NCBI GenBank assembly: GCA_008682415.1
Contig: VANK01000002.1
Span: 124,001-188,000 of the forward strand
From: Acidobacteria bacterium AB60
Lineage (GTDB): Bacteria > Acidobacteriota > Terriglobia > Terriglobales > Acidobacteriaceae
Direction: 5' to 3'
DNA length: 64,000 nt
In this document: one piece after another, positions 43,158 through 54,608 of the stretch
Layout: every line of letters starts with the position of its first letter
Numbering within the stretch: position 1 is the stretch's first letter
Notes under the pieces: generated by a model
Told to the model about the DNA's origin: nothing
Seen by the model: only the letters and a program-made list of their open reading frames with translations
The model's database searches: none
Program-made: the position numbers and the translations under genes

Positions 43158-43403
43158 ATGGCCGAAGCGACGATGTTCGAGGCAAAGACGCAGCTTTCCG
43201 AGTTGGTCAAGCGGGCCCAACGAGGAGAAAAAGTGATTTTGACGACGGGGCGGAAGAAGACGCCGGTCGCGATGATTGTTGCGCTCAAGCCGGCGAAGGA
43301 GAGGTCGTTCGACCTGTTTCCCCGGCCCGGTTTTGAGCTCCCGGATGATTTCGATGAGCTGCCCGAGGTTGAGCGGAGGGCGTGGGGCGGCGAAGGCGCG
43401 TGA
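43158..43403 (+). CDS. Phd/YefM-type antitoxin
   Basis: An 81-residue protein: MFEAKTQLSELVKRAQRGEKVILTTGRKKTPVAMIVAL is the Phd/YefM DNA-binding fold, and the tail (FELPDDFDELPEVERRAW) would wrap the toxin. It precedes a PIN-domain gene with a 4-nt overlap (GTGA). Confidence 0.9.
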   Translation: MAEATMFEAKTQLSELVKRAQRGEKVILTTGRKKTPVAMIVALKPAKERSFDLFPRPGFELPDDFDELPEVERRAWGGEGA

Positions 43404-43801
43404 GGATCCTGATCGACACGCACTATGTGCTCTGGGCGGCTCTGAACTCGAAGCGCATGGAGCCGTGGGCCAGGAGACTGATCGCGAGTCTCGACAACGA
43501 GATCCTGGTCTCCGCCGCGTCAATCTACGAGATCAGCCTGAAGGTGCGGCTGGGCAAGCTGCCCGAGGCGGTGGAGTTTGAAAGCGATCTGATTGTTCAC
43601 ATTGAGAACGGCCTTGGATACACGGTTCTTCCGCTGGAGCCGGAGTCGATGCTTCGCGCAGCACGATTTGAGCAATCTCACGCCGATCCGTTTGACCGGA
43701 TGATTGCCGCGCAGGCGATCCAAAACAACCTTCCCGTTCTCACTGCAGACGAAAAGCTCGATGCGTTTGGCGTTCGCCGCGTGAAAAAAACCGGAAGATA
43801 G
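43400..43801 (+). CDS. PIN-domain toxin (VapC-like)
   Basis: A 133-residue PIN RNase from GTG 43400: RILIDTHYVLWAALNSKR has the first aspartate; AASIYEISLKVRLGKL holds a conserved acidic residue; SHADPFDRMIAAQAI and LTADEKLDAFGV complete the acidic set. This subgroup (ISLKVRLGKL...DPFDR) pairs with Phd-type antitoxins. The frame is open 18 nt upstream, but the GTG overlaps the antitoxin stop as expected. Confidence 0.9.
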   Translation: MRILIDTHYVLWAALNSKRMEPWARRLIASLDNEILVSAASIYEISLKVRLGKLPEAVEFESDLIVHIENGLGYTVLPLEPESMLRAARFEQSHADPFDRMIAAQAIQNNLPVLTADEKLDAFGVRRVKKTGR

Positions 43802-43827
43802 CAGGCGCCGTACGGCCGCCAGCTGCG

Positions 43828-44328
43828 CTAGCGACCGCGGGCCGCGGCGATGAGGTCGAGCACGTCGGCGACGACGCGGGTAGTGGGGTTGTAGGCGACG
43901 ACGTAGCCGCCGCAGTAGCCGTAGCGATAGCCGGGCGGGGGCGGAGGCGCGACTTCAACCCAGTAGCTCTGCGGCATGGGGCGTACGACGTATCCGCTGG
44001 GCAGGTAGGCTCCGACTTCGAAGACGGGGCGCCTGCGACCGCGCCAACGGTCGGCGTCGCCGCGGTAGTAGCCGTAGAAGTGGTCGCGATCCTGGTCGCG
44101 GAAGTACTTCTTCGCCTGGCCGGGGGGAAGGCGGCGCTCGCCGTCGTCGTCATATTTTTTGGCCTGGCCGGGAGGCATGTCGCGATCGTGCTTTTTGGCC
44201 TGGCCGGGGGGCATGCCGCCGTGGCCGGGATTGTCGCGGTCGTGATCATGATCCTGGGCGAGGACGGCGGTGGCGATGCCGATGAGAGCGGCGTGGAGGA
44301 GGAGGCGACGAAGGAGGGGAGTCTTCAT
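43828..44328 (-). CDS. Secreted protein with PPGQAKK repeats
   Basis: A 166-residue protein. Signal peptide LLRRLLLHAALIGIATAVLAQ. The mature region is histidine/aspartate-rich (DHDHDRDNPGHGG), then three PPGQAKK repeats, then a Tyr/Arg/Pro-rich part (FYGYYRGDADRWRGRRR, YVVRPMPQSYWVEVAPPPPPGYRYGYCGGYVVAYN). This resembles RcnB-like periplasmic metal-tolerance proteins by composition, but identity is uncertain. ATG 44328 has GAAAGG about 5 nt upstream. Confidence 0.7.
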   Translation of the reverse strand: MKTPLLRRLLLHAALIGIATAVLAQDHDHDRDNPGHGGMPPGQAKKHDRDMPPGQAKKYDDDGERRLPPGQAKKYFRDQDRDHFYGYYRGDADRWRGRRRPVFEVGAYLPSGYVVRPMPQSYWVEVAPPPPPGYRYGYCGGYVVAYNPTTRVVADVLDLIAAARGR

Positions 44329-44436
44329 GGGGGACCTTTCTCGAAGCGGGGACGGGCTGTTCCCATTGTAAGAAACCGATGTTTCCCAGCGAAGCCCGGG
44401 CTGCAGGCCGGCAGGCACTTTGGTACCGGTCAGGTT

Positions 44437-46647
44437 CTAGACGGCGAAGTCGAGGGCAACGACTTCGTGGACGGCGATGGAGGGAACGTCGAGCGTGACG
44501 GAGCCCTGTTCGCTGCGGAACGGGATGTCTTTGGCGGCTGCGAGGAGCTTTGCCTGTTTGACTGTGCGGCCCGGGGGGATGAGGATGCGCAGGCGTTGCG
44601 GGCCGACGGGGAAGATCTCGCGGATGGGCCCCTTCATCATCATGGGGTTGGTGAGGTTGACGAGGTGGACGGTGATGGACGCTTCTTGTTCCCAGATGGC
44701 GACGTCGAGGACTCCGGGGCCTTCGACGGTGACGGGGGCGGGCTCGTTGGTGGCCCAGAGCACGGCATTGCGCAGCAGGCGCGCGTGGTCGACGTCGAGG
44801 ATTTCCCAGAAGGTGCGGTCGATGTCGCCGGGGAAGTAGGCGACGCGGGCGGAGCCGGATTTGCTGAGGATGACGGCGGGGGCGTGCGATGCGCCGGGCG
44901 GCGGGAAGACGGATTCCATGGGCAGATCGGGATAGGTGGGGATGATCTCGAGCGGAGAGAGGGCGCGCGTGTGGATGGGTTTGACGCTGACCTGGTGCGC
45001 GGCGTTGATGATGCGGGTGGCGTCGTCAAAGCCGTCGAGGAGGAGATGGTGCTGAGTGTCCTGTTGCGCGCGTAGTGCGAGGTACGAGTTGAGCATGGGG
45101 CCTTCGACTTTGCCTGCGAAGGTGACGCCCAGGGTTGATGCCAGGCCGAAGTCGCTGCGGCGCGCGCCCCACTCGTTGTAGAGCGAGGTTTCGAAGGTGG
45201 CGACGATGCTGCCACCGCTGCGAACGAAGTCGCGGAGTTGCTGACATTGCGCGTCGGAGAGCGCGGCGATGTTGGGGAGGATGAGGGTGCGGAAGGGCGC
45301 GAGGTGCTCGCGGTCGAGCAGGCCGTCGTGGACCATCTCGAAGGGAATGCGTGCCTCGACCAATGCCTGGTAGAAGCCGAGTGCGTGATCTTCGACTTTG
45401 GAGCGGGCGTTCTCGCCGCCGTAGAAGGTGGCGGTCTGCTGGGAGTAGACGAGGCCGACGCGCGCGAGGGGCTTGACGTTGCGCAGGTAGGCTTCGTGGG
45501 CGTGGTGCCACTGGTAGACGTCCTGAATGACGGGGAGCCAGCGGCGATCGATGATCTTGGCGTTGAACTTGACGAACCAGGGACGCAGGCCCTGCGCGAT
45601 GCCATCGGCGAGCCAGAGTCGGATCTCTTCGCCGGACTGCACGGAGTCTTTCCAGCGGTACTTTTCTTCGAGGCCGACGCTGACCATGCCGGCGATAGCT
45701 TTGCGGCCAAGCGTGGCGCGATACTCCTTGCCGTTTTTGCCGTTGGACCAGGGCGGCATGAGACCGCTGCGTCCCTGGCGATCGGCGAAGAGCGTGGGAG
45801 CGAGTTCGCCGATGGTCTTCATGTCGAGGGAGCTGAGGGCTCCGCCGCCGGCGTTGGCGATGTAGCTGGCACCGGGGTTGATCGCGCGAATCTTGTCGTT
45901 CCAGAGGCGCCACACGTCGAAGAGGCGGTTCTGATTCCACAGGATGAACTGACGCCGCGCGGGATCCTGCGGATCGCTGGTGGTCGGGAGGTCGAGTCCG
46001 GAGAAGGTCTTGAAGTTGTCGCGGCAGTGCTGGCAGTAGCACATGCCGGAGCCGGACCAGCGATTGGTGAAGATGCCGTCGACCCGGTACTTGCGCATGA
46101 TCTCCTGATGCACCGTGGTCATGAACTCGAAGTTGTAGGGGCCGAGCGCGCAGGTGATCCAGTAGTCGGGGTCGGAGGGGTGGCGGCGCTTGTTGCCGTG
46201 GGCGTCGACGGCGATCCAGTCGGGGTGCGCGTCGGCGGCGTCCTGATGGCAGGCGTGGGAGTCAGTGCGGGCGATGACGTTCATGCCGAGCTTGCGGCAG
46301 CCGGCGACGAGATCGCCGAAGGGGTCGGTGGCGCCGAGCCAGCGGCTGCGGTAGTGCAGGGGAATCTCAGTGGGGTAGAAGGCGACGACGCCTCCGGCGC
46401 TGAGGCAGGCGGCGTCGGCGTGGATGGCGCGAAAGTAGTCGAGCCAGAAGGCGGGATCGTAGTGGCCGGGGTCGTCTTCAACGAAGGCCAGCTGGGCCCA
46501 GCGCATGGGGCGGTCGTACCAGGAGGCTGTGGGGGCGGGGTCGGCGCTGGGTTGTGCGGCGGAGAGTGGTTGCAGGTGGAGGCCGGTGGAGGAGGCGAAG
46601 GTGAATCCGGCAGCCTGCTTGAGGAAGGTTCTTCGGTCGTTGTTCAT
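44437..46647 (-). CDS. Tat-exported GHL6-type glycoside hydrolase-like protein
   Basis: A 736-residue protein. The Tat signal DRRTFLKQAAGFTFASS is followed by a TIM-barrel-like domain (about 45-370: WAQLAFVEDDPGHYDPAFWLDYFRAIHADAACLSAGG, GLEEKYRWKD...) resembling hypothetical glycosyl hydrolase 6, then a region like the beta-galactosidase trimerisation domain (VGLVYSQQTATFYGG, RTLILPNIAALSDAQCQQLRDFVRSGGSIVATFETSLYNEWG). The C-terminus is beta-rich. Substrate unknown. It sits upstream of an outer-secreted PPC-domain gene on the same strand. Confidence 0.82.
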   Translation of the reverse strand: MNNDRRTFLKQAAGFTFASSTGLHLQPLSAAQPSADPAPTASWYDRPMRWAQLAFVEDDPGHYDPAFWLDYFRAIHADAACLSAGGVVAFYPTEIPLHYRSRWLGATDPFGDLVAGCRKLGMNVIARTDSHACHQDAADAHPDWIAVDAHGNKRRHPSDPDYWITCALGPYNFEFMTTVHQEIMRKYRVDGIFTNRWSGSGMCYCQHCRDNFKTFSGLDLPTTSDPQDPARRQFILWNQNRLFDVWRLWNDKIRAINPGASYIANAGGGALSSLDMKTIGELAPTLFADRQGRSGLMPPWSNGKNGKEYRATLGRKAIAGMVSVGLEEKYRWKDSVQSGEEIRLWLADGIAQGLRPWFVKFNAKIIDRRWLPVIQDVYQWHHAHEAYLRNVKPLARVGLVYSQQTATFYGGENARSKVEDHALGFYQALVEARIPFEMVHDGLLDREHLAPFRTLILPNIAALSDAQCQQLRDFVRSGGSIVATFETSLYNEWGARRSDFGLASTLGVTFAGKVEGPMLNSYLALRAQQDTQHHLLLDGFDDATRIINAAHQVSVKPIHTRALSPLEIIPTYPDLPMESVFPPPGASHAPAVILSKSGSARVAYFPGDIDRTFWEILDVDHARLLRNAVLWATNEPAPVTVEGPGVLDVAIWEQEASITVHLVNLTNPMMMKGPIREIFPVGPQRLRILIPPGRTVKQAKLLAAAKDIPFRSEQGSVTLDVPSIAVHEVVALDFAV

Positions 46648-46701
46648 GGGAGTCCCCGCGCGGATTGCGGGAGGACGAGCATTTCCCGCGAAGAACCGAG
46701 T

Positions 46702-47265
46702 TTACTGCGTGGGGTCGATGAGCTTCATGCCGGAGGCGTCATCAGGCTTCTTCTTGAGGGGAACGCTGTTGACGGTCATGAAGATTTCAAGGGTGGGGTT
46801 CACGTTGAGCTCGAAGACGTGGCCGCCGGCGGTGGTGCCGTCGTGCCGGCCCAGGACGGCGTGCATGTGGACGATGGGCTTGCCGTTGAACGTGGCGACG
46901 TCGCCGATGAGGGAGAGCACCTCGACCTGCTCGGGGACGGAGATGCGGTGGTAGATCTGCCTGGAGGGGTCGAGCCAGGCGAGGGTGGCGCTGCTGATGG
47001 CGCCGATGCCGGTGAAGTGGGCGTCCTGGATCTTGTGTTCGAGGACGAAATCGGTGAGGCCGCTGATGGCTTCGTCGCCTTTGTAGAGGACGATGGCGAA
47101 GACCTTTTCGTCAGGAGAGTCTTTGACCAGCCTGGCCTGCAGGTGGGGGGCTTTGCCGGTGGGGACGGGGCGCGAGGGGGAGATCAGGGCGTCGTTGGGG
47201 AGCTGTGCGCGACAGGCGGGCGCCACGGAGGCAGCGAGGAGGATGAGGGCGCGGAGTGCTTTCAT
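46702..47265 (-). CDS. Secreted PPC/DUF296-domain protein
   Basis: A 187-residue protein with signal peptide (LRALILLAASVAPACRA) and a PPC (DUF296) domain: FAIVLYKGDEAISGLTDFVLEHKIQDAHFTGIGAISSATLAWLD and the conserved HMHAVLGRHDGTTAGGHVFELNVNPTLEIFM. PPC domains occur in AT-hook plant proteins and as cytoplasmic bacterial proteins; a secreted form is unusual. The His residues HxH suggest metal binding. Confidence 0.85.
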   Translation of the reverse strand: MKALRALILLAASVAPACRAQLPNDALISPSRPVPTGKAPHLQARLVKDSPDEKVFAIVLYKGDEAISGLTDFVLEHKIQDAHFTGIGAISSATLAWLDPSRQIYHRISVPEQVEVLSLIGDVATFNGKPIVHMHAVLGRHDGTTAGGHVFELNVNPTLEIFMTVNSVPLKKKPDDASGMKLIDPTQ

Positions 47266-47296
47266 GCAGTCTCCCTGATCGTGAGGAGGCGGGGGA

Positions 47297-48205
47297 TCAG
47301 ATGATGGGAGCGGAGAGGCCTGTGGATGCGGCCTGCTCGTGGGCGTGATAGCTGGAGCGGACGAGGGGGCCGCTTTCGACGTGGCGGAAGCCCATCTTGA
47401 GCGCTTCGGTTTTGAGGTCGGCGAACTCGCGCGGGGTATAGAGGCGCGCCATGGGCAGGTGGTCGCGCGAGGGGCGCAGGTACTGGCCGATGGTGAGGAT
47501 GTCGCAGTGGACGGCGGCTAGATCGCGGAAGACGGCGAGGAGCTCGTGGGTTTCTTCGCCAAGGCCGACCATGACTCCGGACTTGGTGATGCCGGCGGGG
47601 TTGAGCTCCTTGGCGTAGCGGAGGAGCTCAAGGGTGCGCTCGTAGCGGGCACCGGAGCGGACGACGCGGTAGAGGCGCGGCACCGACTCGGTGTTGTGGT
47701 TGAGGACCTCGGGGCGGGCTTCGACGACGATGCGGATGGACTCGGGGTCGCCCTGGAAGTCGGGGATGAGGACTTCGACGCGGCAACCGGGAGCCTGGCG
47801 GCGGATCTCTTCGATGACGAGGGCGAAGGCGCGGGCTCCGCCGACCAAATCATCGTCGCGATTGACGCTAGTTATGACGGCGTGTTGCAGGCCGAGGGTG
47901 GCGACGGCCTCCGCCACGCGCCGGGGCTCGTCGAAGTCGATGGGCTCGGGGCGGCCCTTGGGGACGGCGCAGAAGCCGCAGCGGCGGGTGCAGAGATTGC
48001 CGAGCATCATGAAGGTGGCGGTTTTGTGGTGCCAGCACTCGCCGATGTTGGGGCACTGCGCGCTCTCGCAGACGGTGTGCAGGCCGAGGGAGCGGGCGAG
48101 GCGCTTGAGGTCGTGGAAGTTTTCGCCGACGGGGGCGCGGGCCTTGAGCCAGTCCGGTTTAGGGGCGGGGGCTTTGGGGGCGGGCGCGATCTGCACCAGA
48201 TCCAT
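47297..48205 (-). CDS. lipA: Lipoyl synthase
   Basis: A 302-residue radical SAM enzyme that inserts sulfur into octanoyl groups on E2 proteins. The auxiliary cluster cysteines are in CESAQCPNIGEC (C46, C51, C57) and the radical SAM CxxxCxxC is CTRRCGFC (C72, C76, C79). RSSYHA near the C-terminus holds the conserved serine. ATG 48205 follows a GTG at 48208 that may be the true start. Confidence 0.97.
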   Translation of the reverse strand: MDLVQIAPAPKAPAPKPDWLKARAPVGENFHDLKRLARSLGLHTVCESAQCPNIGECWHHKTATFMMLGNLCTRRCGFCAVPKGRPEPIDFDEPRRVAEAVATLGLQHAVITSVNRDDDLVGGARAFALVIEEIRRQAPGCRVEVLIPDFQGDPESIRIVVEARPEVLNHNTESVPRLYRVVRSGARYERTLELLRYAKELNPAGITKSGVMVGLGEETHELLAVFRDLAAVHCDILTIGQYLRPSRDHLPMARLYTPREFADLKTEALKMGFRHVESGPLVRSSYHAHEQAASTGLSAPII

Positions 48206-48345
48206 CACGGTTTTATTGTAGCGGGGCGATGAGGGAGGGCGGAGATGAAGCGTCGCGGTCGCCTGGGGATGAGGTGGGGCCGACCGGGCACGAGGAGGAC
48301 GTGTGCCCGGTCCGGTGAGGGGGCGCGTCGGTTCGACGCGCGGGG

Positions 48346-49119
48346 TTAGCGGTTTTTGAGAGCCGGATCGGCGCTGGTGTCGGTGTCGGCGTCGTTGTCG
48401 GGCTCGCCGGGTCCGCGTTCGACGATGCGGATGGGCTGGTCGAGGCGGAAGGTCAGGATGGACTCGGCGGGGATGACGATCTGCTTGTTGCCGGTGAAGG
48501 CTGAGCCCGCGGTGCCGGCACCGCCGCCGGCGAGTGCGCCGATGGCCGCGCCTTTGCCGCCTCCGGCGAGGCCGCCGATGAGGGCGCCCAGGCCGGCGCC
48601 GCCGCCGATGAAGCCGGCGGAGCGCTTGCCCTTACCCTGCTCGGCCTTGGAGATGGTTCCGGTTTCGACGGGGTAGGAGCCCCAGCGGGAGTGCACCTTG
48701 TCGAGCTTGACGGCGAGGAGGGCGCCGCCCTTGAAGCGGCCGAGGGGCTTGGCGTCGACGACGCTGCCATCGGCACGGGCTCCCTTGGCGATGACGGTCT
48801 TGCCGTCGATGGTCACGTCGTCGGCGACAGTAGCGGAGAAGCTCTGGCCGGGCTGGCTGTCTTTGGAGCTGAGGTCCTGGTCGACGCGCACACGGATCTC
48901 GGTGCCGGCGGGCAGGTTGACGGCCTGGGGCGGCGGCGGCTCATGACGGCGGGCGCGCTTTTCGCCGGCGGGGGCGCCGGTCTCCGGCTTGCCATCGGGG
49001 GACTGCGTGGAGGCCTGGTCGGAGGTCTGCGGCTGGGTTTGATTGCTGTGGCATCCGGCCACGGTCAGAACGGCTGCAAAGAGTACGGACAGCGGAAGGT
49101 GGAATCGATAGGTACGCAT
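48346..49119 (-). CDS. Lipoprotein with glycine-zipper region
   Basis: A 257-residue lipoprotein: lipobox LTVAGC, a Ser/Thr/Gln-rich linker, a basic/proline stretch, a soluble beta domain (AGTEIRVRVDQDLSSKDSQPGQSFSATVADDVTIDGKTVIAKGARADGSV), then a glycine-zipper (GGGAGLGALIGGLAGGGKGAAIGALAGGGAG) and a short acidic tail. Glycine-zipper segments can insert into the outer membrane. ATG 49119 follows AGGACC. Function unknown. Confidence 0.82.
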   Translation of the reverse strand: MRTYRFHLPLSVLFAAVLTVAGCHSNQTQPQTSDQASTQSPDGKPETGAPAGEKRARRHEPPPPQAVNLPAGTEIRVRVDQDLSSKDSQPGQSFSATVADDVTIDGKTVIAKGARADGSVVDAKPLGRFKGGALLAVKLDKVHSRWGSYPVETGTISKAEQGKGKRSAGFIGGGAGLGALIGGLAGGGKGAAIGALAGGGAGTAGSAFTGNKQIVIPAESILTFRLDQPIRIVERGPGEPDNDADTDTSADPALKNR

Positions 49120-49350
49120 ATGCCTGGTCCTTTTCGGCTCTTGGCCATAGGGGGTTGGGACGGCAGAACGGGACGCCTGAGCGATACCCACTGGAGCATG
49201 CCAGGTGACCCGTTGCGATGATAATCGCTCCAAACCGCCCCGATGGTGCTGGAAATCTGATTTTTGAAGGTAGCTAGGGCTTCGTCGATGGGGGTGATAC
49301 GCGGGGGAGAGGAAAGGAAGAGGCGGGGAGGCCGCCATCGGCCGGATAAT

Positions 49351-49410
49351 TACTGAAGTAGATACTTGACAATCGACCTCACCAGCACGATACTAAAGTA
49401 GTAACTTCAG
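49351..49410 (+). promoter_or_regulatory. DinB promoter with paired AAGTA/TACTT operators
   Basis: -35 TTGACA (49366-49371), 17-nt spacer, -10 GATACT (49389-49394). Two 17-bp direct repeats, TACTGAAGTAGATACTT (49351) and TACTAAAGTAGTAACTT (49391), start exactly 40 bp apart and match in 14 positions; each contains an AAGTA-nn-TACTT-type dyad. One overlaps the -35, the other the -10 and start point. This is the pattern expected for a two-site repressor (HxlR or MarR type); no regulator gene is adjacent. Confidence 0.65.
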
Positions 49411-49424
49411 TGTTGGAGGAGATC

Positions 49425-49922
49425 ATGCAGAAAGAAGTGCTGTTGGACATCCTGAAGCAGAGTGAGATGACCACGCAATTTGCGTTTCACCGGATCGGCG
49501 AGGCGAACACATCGTGGCGGCTGAATGAGAAGGCAGCGTCGATCGGGTTTATCTACCGGCATGTTGGCGAGACGATGAACCTGTTCGCGCTGATGCTGGG
49601 CACGCCGACGGAGGTTGTGAATACGACGATTGGCGCGACCGACGAGGGGCAGGCGTTCGACCTGGCGACCAGCCGGAAGCTGGTCGCGCGAGGGTACGGT
49701 GTGCTGCGAGCGATGGTGGAAGACAGCGCGGATGAAGACTGGCTCAAGCCGGTAGAGACGCCGTTTTTCGGGACGGTCAGCCGGATCAGGCTGTTCAGCC
49801 ACGCGCTGTTCCACACGTCGGGACATGCGGGGCAGATTGCGCTGACGCTGGCGCGGGGGACAGGACCGGAGAGCAGCGGCAACGGACAGCCGGAGGCGGC
49901 TGCTGTGGCAGCCGGCCTCTAG
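49425..49922 (+). CDS. DinB-family protein
   Basis: A 165-residue DinB protein: EVLLDILKQSEMTTQFAFHRIGEANTSWRLNEKAASIGFIYRHVGETMNLFALML and LFSHALFHTSGHAGQIALTLARG carry the three histidines of the metal site. The ATG has GGAGG with a 5-nt gap. It is under a promoter with duplicated operator repeats and converges with gyrB. Confidence 0.92.
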   Translation: MQKEVLLDILKQSEMTTQFAFHRIGEANTSWRLNEKAASIGFIYRHVGETMNLFALMLGTPTEVVNTTIGATDEGQAFDLATSRKLVARGYGVLRAMVEDSADEDWLKPVETPFFGTVSRIRLFSHALFHTSGHAGQIALTLARGTGPESSGNGQPEAAAVAAGL

Positions 49923-49965
49923 AAGATGTTCAGGTGGTCGGGGGTCCGGATTTGGATGTCTGGGC

Positions 49966-52920
<2,955 letters not shown>

Positions 52921-53106
52921 ATGAAACTCGCTGTCCGGATTTTCGCTCTCTCTGTGGTCGTCGCCGGTGCCGCTGCTGCCTCCCTTTCTTCGTCCACGAC
53001 GCATGCCGTACCGAGCCGCCAGGCGGTGTCTTCGGCGCTTCCGGTGCCGCCGTGCGGTCCGCACTTCTGCGCGACCCAGACGCCCGCTGCGCCCAGCGTG
53101 AAGTAA
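52921..53106 (+). CDS. Small secreted peptide
   Basis: A 61-residue protein with an N-terminal signal (MKLAVRIFALSVVVAGAAAA) and a short mature part rich in Ser, Thr, Pro and Ala with two cysteines (PVPPCGPHFC). AGGGGTAA is eight nt before the ATG. It resembles small exported peptides common in this group, but no function is known. Confidence 0.7.
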   Translation: MKLAVRIFALSVVVAGAAAASLSSSTTHAVPSRQAVSSALPVPPCGPHFCATQTPAAPSVK

Positions 53107-53126
53107 CGGGGCAGGGGTAATTACAC

Positions 53127-53153
53127 GAAAGTGCTAGGCTTCTAAGCACTTTC
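53127..53153 (+). terminator. Hairpin after the small peptide gene
   Basis: GAAAGTGCT / AGCACTTTC, a 9-bp perfect stem with a 9-nt loop, 20 nt after the stop codon. It is followed by TCATT rather than a long T run, so it is a weak or bidirectional terminator. Confidence 0.55.
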
Positions 53154-53218
53154 TCATTGAGCAATGGGCGAATTCGGCGCTATTCTGAGGGCACTCTCGG
53201 ATTGGCGGAAGGTCCCCT

Positions 53219-54097
53219 ATGCCCTTAAACCCTGCAATGGCTGTGATGAGCGCGGTCGAGTTTCTGCTCTGGGCTACGTTGGCTTATATGTTCTGGGCCA
53301 AGAAGCTGCAGAAGCGCTTCCCGGTTATGGGTTATTACCTAGCTCTGCGTCTTTTCTCCACTCCCGTTCTGCTGGCTGCGTTGTTACTGCAAAGCCGGCC
53401 GGGAGGCGACTGGCTTTATGGCGTGTACTCGTATGGTTTTTACGGGGTGTATATCGCCTGTGCCGTCCTTCTTTTCTTCGTATGCCTGGAAGTCTTCCGT
53501 TCGGCGCTTTCGGCTTTTTCCGGGCTGGTGCGGTTTGGGATCGTGATCTTCCGCTGGGCTGCGGTTGTATCGCTGATTCTGAGCCTGACGACGGTTTCGT
53601 TCGCGCATCGCGGGAGCATGATGCTGTGCGATTTTGCGTTCAGCCTGATGCGGTCCGTGAGCCTCCTGGAGCTCTGCCTGCTCGCGTTCCTCTGCCTGGC
53701 GATGAGCGCTCTGCAGCTTCCGATCCGCGACAAGGCTTTCGGGCTCTCCCTGGGATTTGGTGTTCTGGCTGCCAATGATCTGATCTTGACGGCGTTGATC
53801 AAGTCCAACTCGTCGCTCAATGAACCTTTCCAGTATGTGTACGAGGCGCTGGTACTGCTGGCGCTGGGAATCTGGGTGGCATACACGGCGATGCCGGAGC
53901 CGGTGCGGAAGCCGATCGTGGTAGCGGCGAACTCGACGATCTACCGCTGGAACGAGATTGCCTCGGCGCTGGGCCACAAGGGCGCGAACGTGGCGGTGCC
54001 GCAGACGGCCAACAGCTTCTTCCTTACCGACGTGGAGAAGGTGGTGGAGAAGGTGCTGACGCGGAACCTGAAAGAGAACGAATCGAAAGCAAGTTAA
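53219..54097 (+). CDS. Seven-helix membrane protein of unknown function
   Basis: A 292-residue protein with about seven hydrophobic helices (MSAVEFLLWATLAYMFWA; YLALRLFSTPVLLAALLL; IACAVLLFFVCLEVFR; WAAVVSLILSLTTVSF; LLELCLLAFLCLAMSAL; LSLGFGVLAANDLILTALI; EALVLLALGIWVAYTA) and a 50-residue soluble C-terminus ending VEKVVEKVLTRNLKE. A clear terminator follows. This family is frequent in Acidobacteriota in my experience, but unassigned. Confidence 0.8.
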   Translation: MPLNPAMAVMSAVEFLLWATLAYMFWAKKLQKRFPVMGYYLALRLFSTPVLLAALLLQSRPGGDWLYGVYSYGFYGVYIACAVLLFFVCLEVFRSALSAFSGLVRFGIVIFRWAAVVSLILSLTTVSFAHRGSMMLCDFAFSLMRSVSLLELCLLAFLCLAMSALQLPIRDKAFGLSLGFGVLAANDLILTALIKSNSSLNEPFQYVYEALVLLALGIWVAYTAMPEPVRKPIVVAANSTIYRWNEIASALGHKGANVAVPQTANSFFLTDVEKVVEKVLTRNLKENESKAS

Positions 54098-54127
54098 CTT
54101 TGGCCTGCTCGGGGGAGCAAGCTTAAG

Positions 54128-54164
54128 GCGAACGGCCCGGAGAGATCCGGGCCGTTCGCTTTTT
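54128..54164 (+). terminator. Rho-independent terminator
   Basis: GCGAACGGCCCGGA-gaga-TCCGGGCCGTTCGC followed by TTTTT: a perfect 14-bp stem, tetraloop and T-run. It lies 30 nt after the membrane protein gene. Confidence 0.95.
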
Positions 54165-54307
54165 GCGGGAAAGTCAATGATGGATTTCGTCAGCAGAGTC
54201 GGCGGCCCGAGGTGCGAGGCACCCTTCGGATGAGCTTGGGGCAGGCTCGGGGAAACGGCCCTGCGCCTTCGTGACAGGGCGCGGATGTTCGGGAGTTGTT
54301 TTGCGCC

Positions 54308-54412
54308 GCCCCTGCGGGGCTCGTCTCTCCATTTGCCGTCTTTCCCCGGATTGCGTCCTCGCCTGCGGCTCGACTTCATCCGGGGCTAAGATCCTTCGCT
54401 CCCTACGGGAGC
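54308..54412. repeat. Cluster of three short hairpins
   Basis: GCCCC-tgc-GGGGC (54308-54320), CCCCGGAT...ATCCGGGG (54344-54385) and GCTCCC-tac-GGGAGC (54398-54412) follow one another in an otherwise gene-free 511-nt space. They look like dispersed palindromic units. Nothing else is recognised between 54165 and 54608. Confidence 0.6.
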
Positions 54413-54608
54413 TCTCTCCCGCTGCGCGGCTTGGATTTTGCTTCACGGGGAGCTCTCGGTCGAATTGACAGTGGGACTGATGGGCGCCCACTGCGAGCCG
54501 TTCATGGACATGGCGACGGGGCGCAGGGACGGGTTTCTTCTAAGGCCCGATTGCGGCTACACCCTTCGATGGGTTCCACCCGCGATGTTGCTCTGATAAT
54601 GGAAAGGC

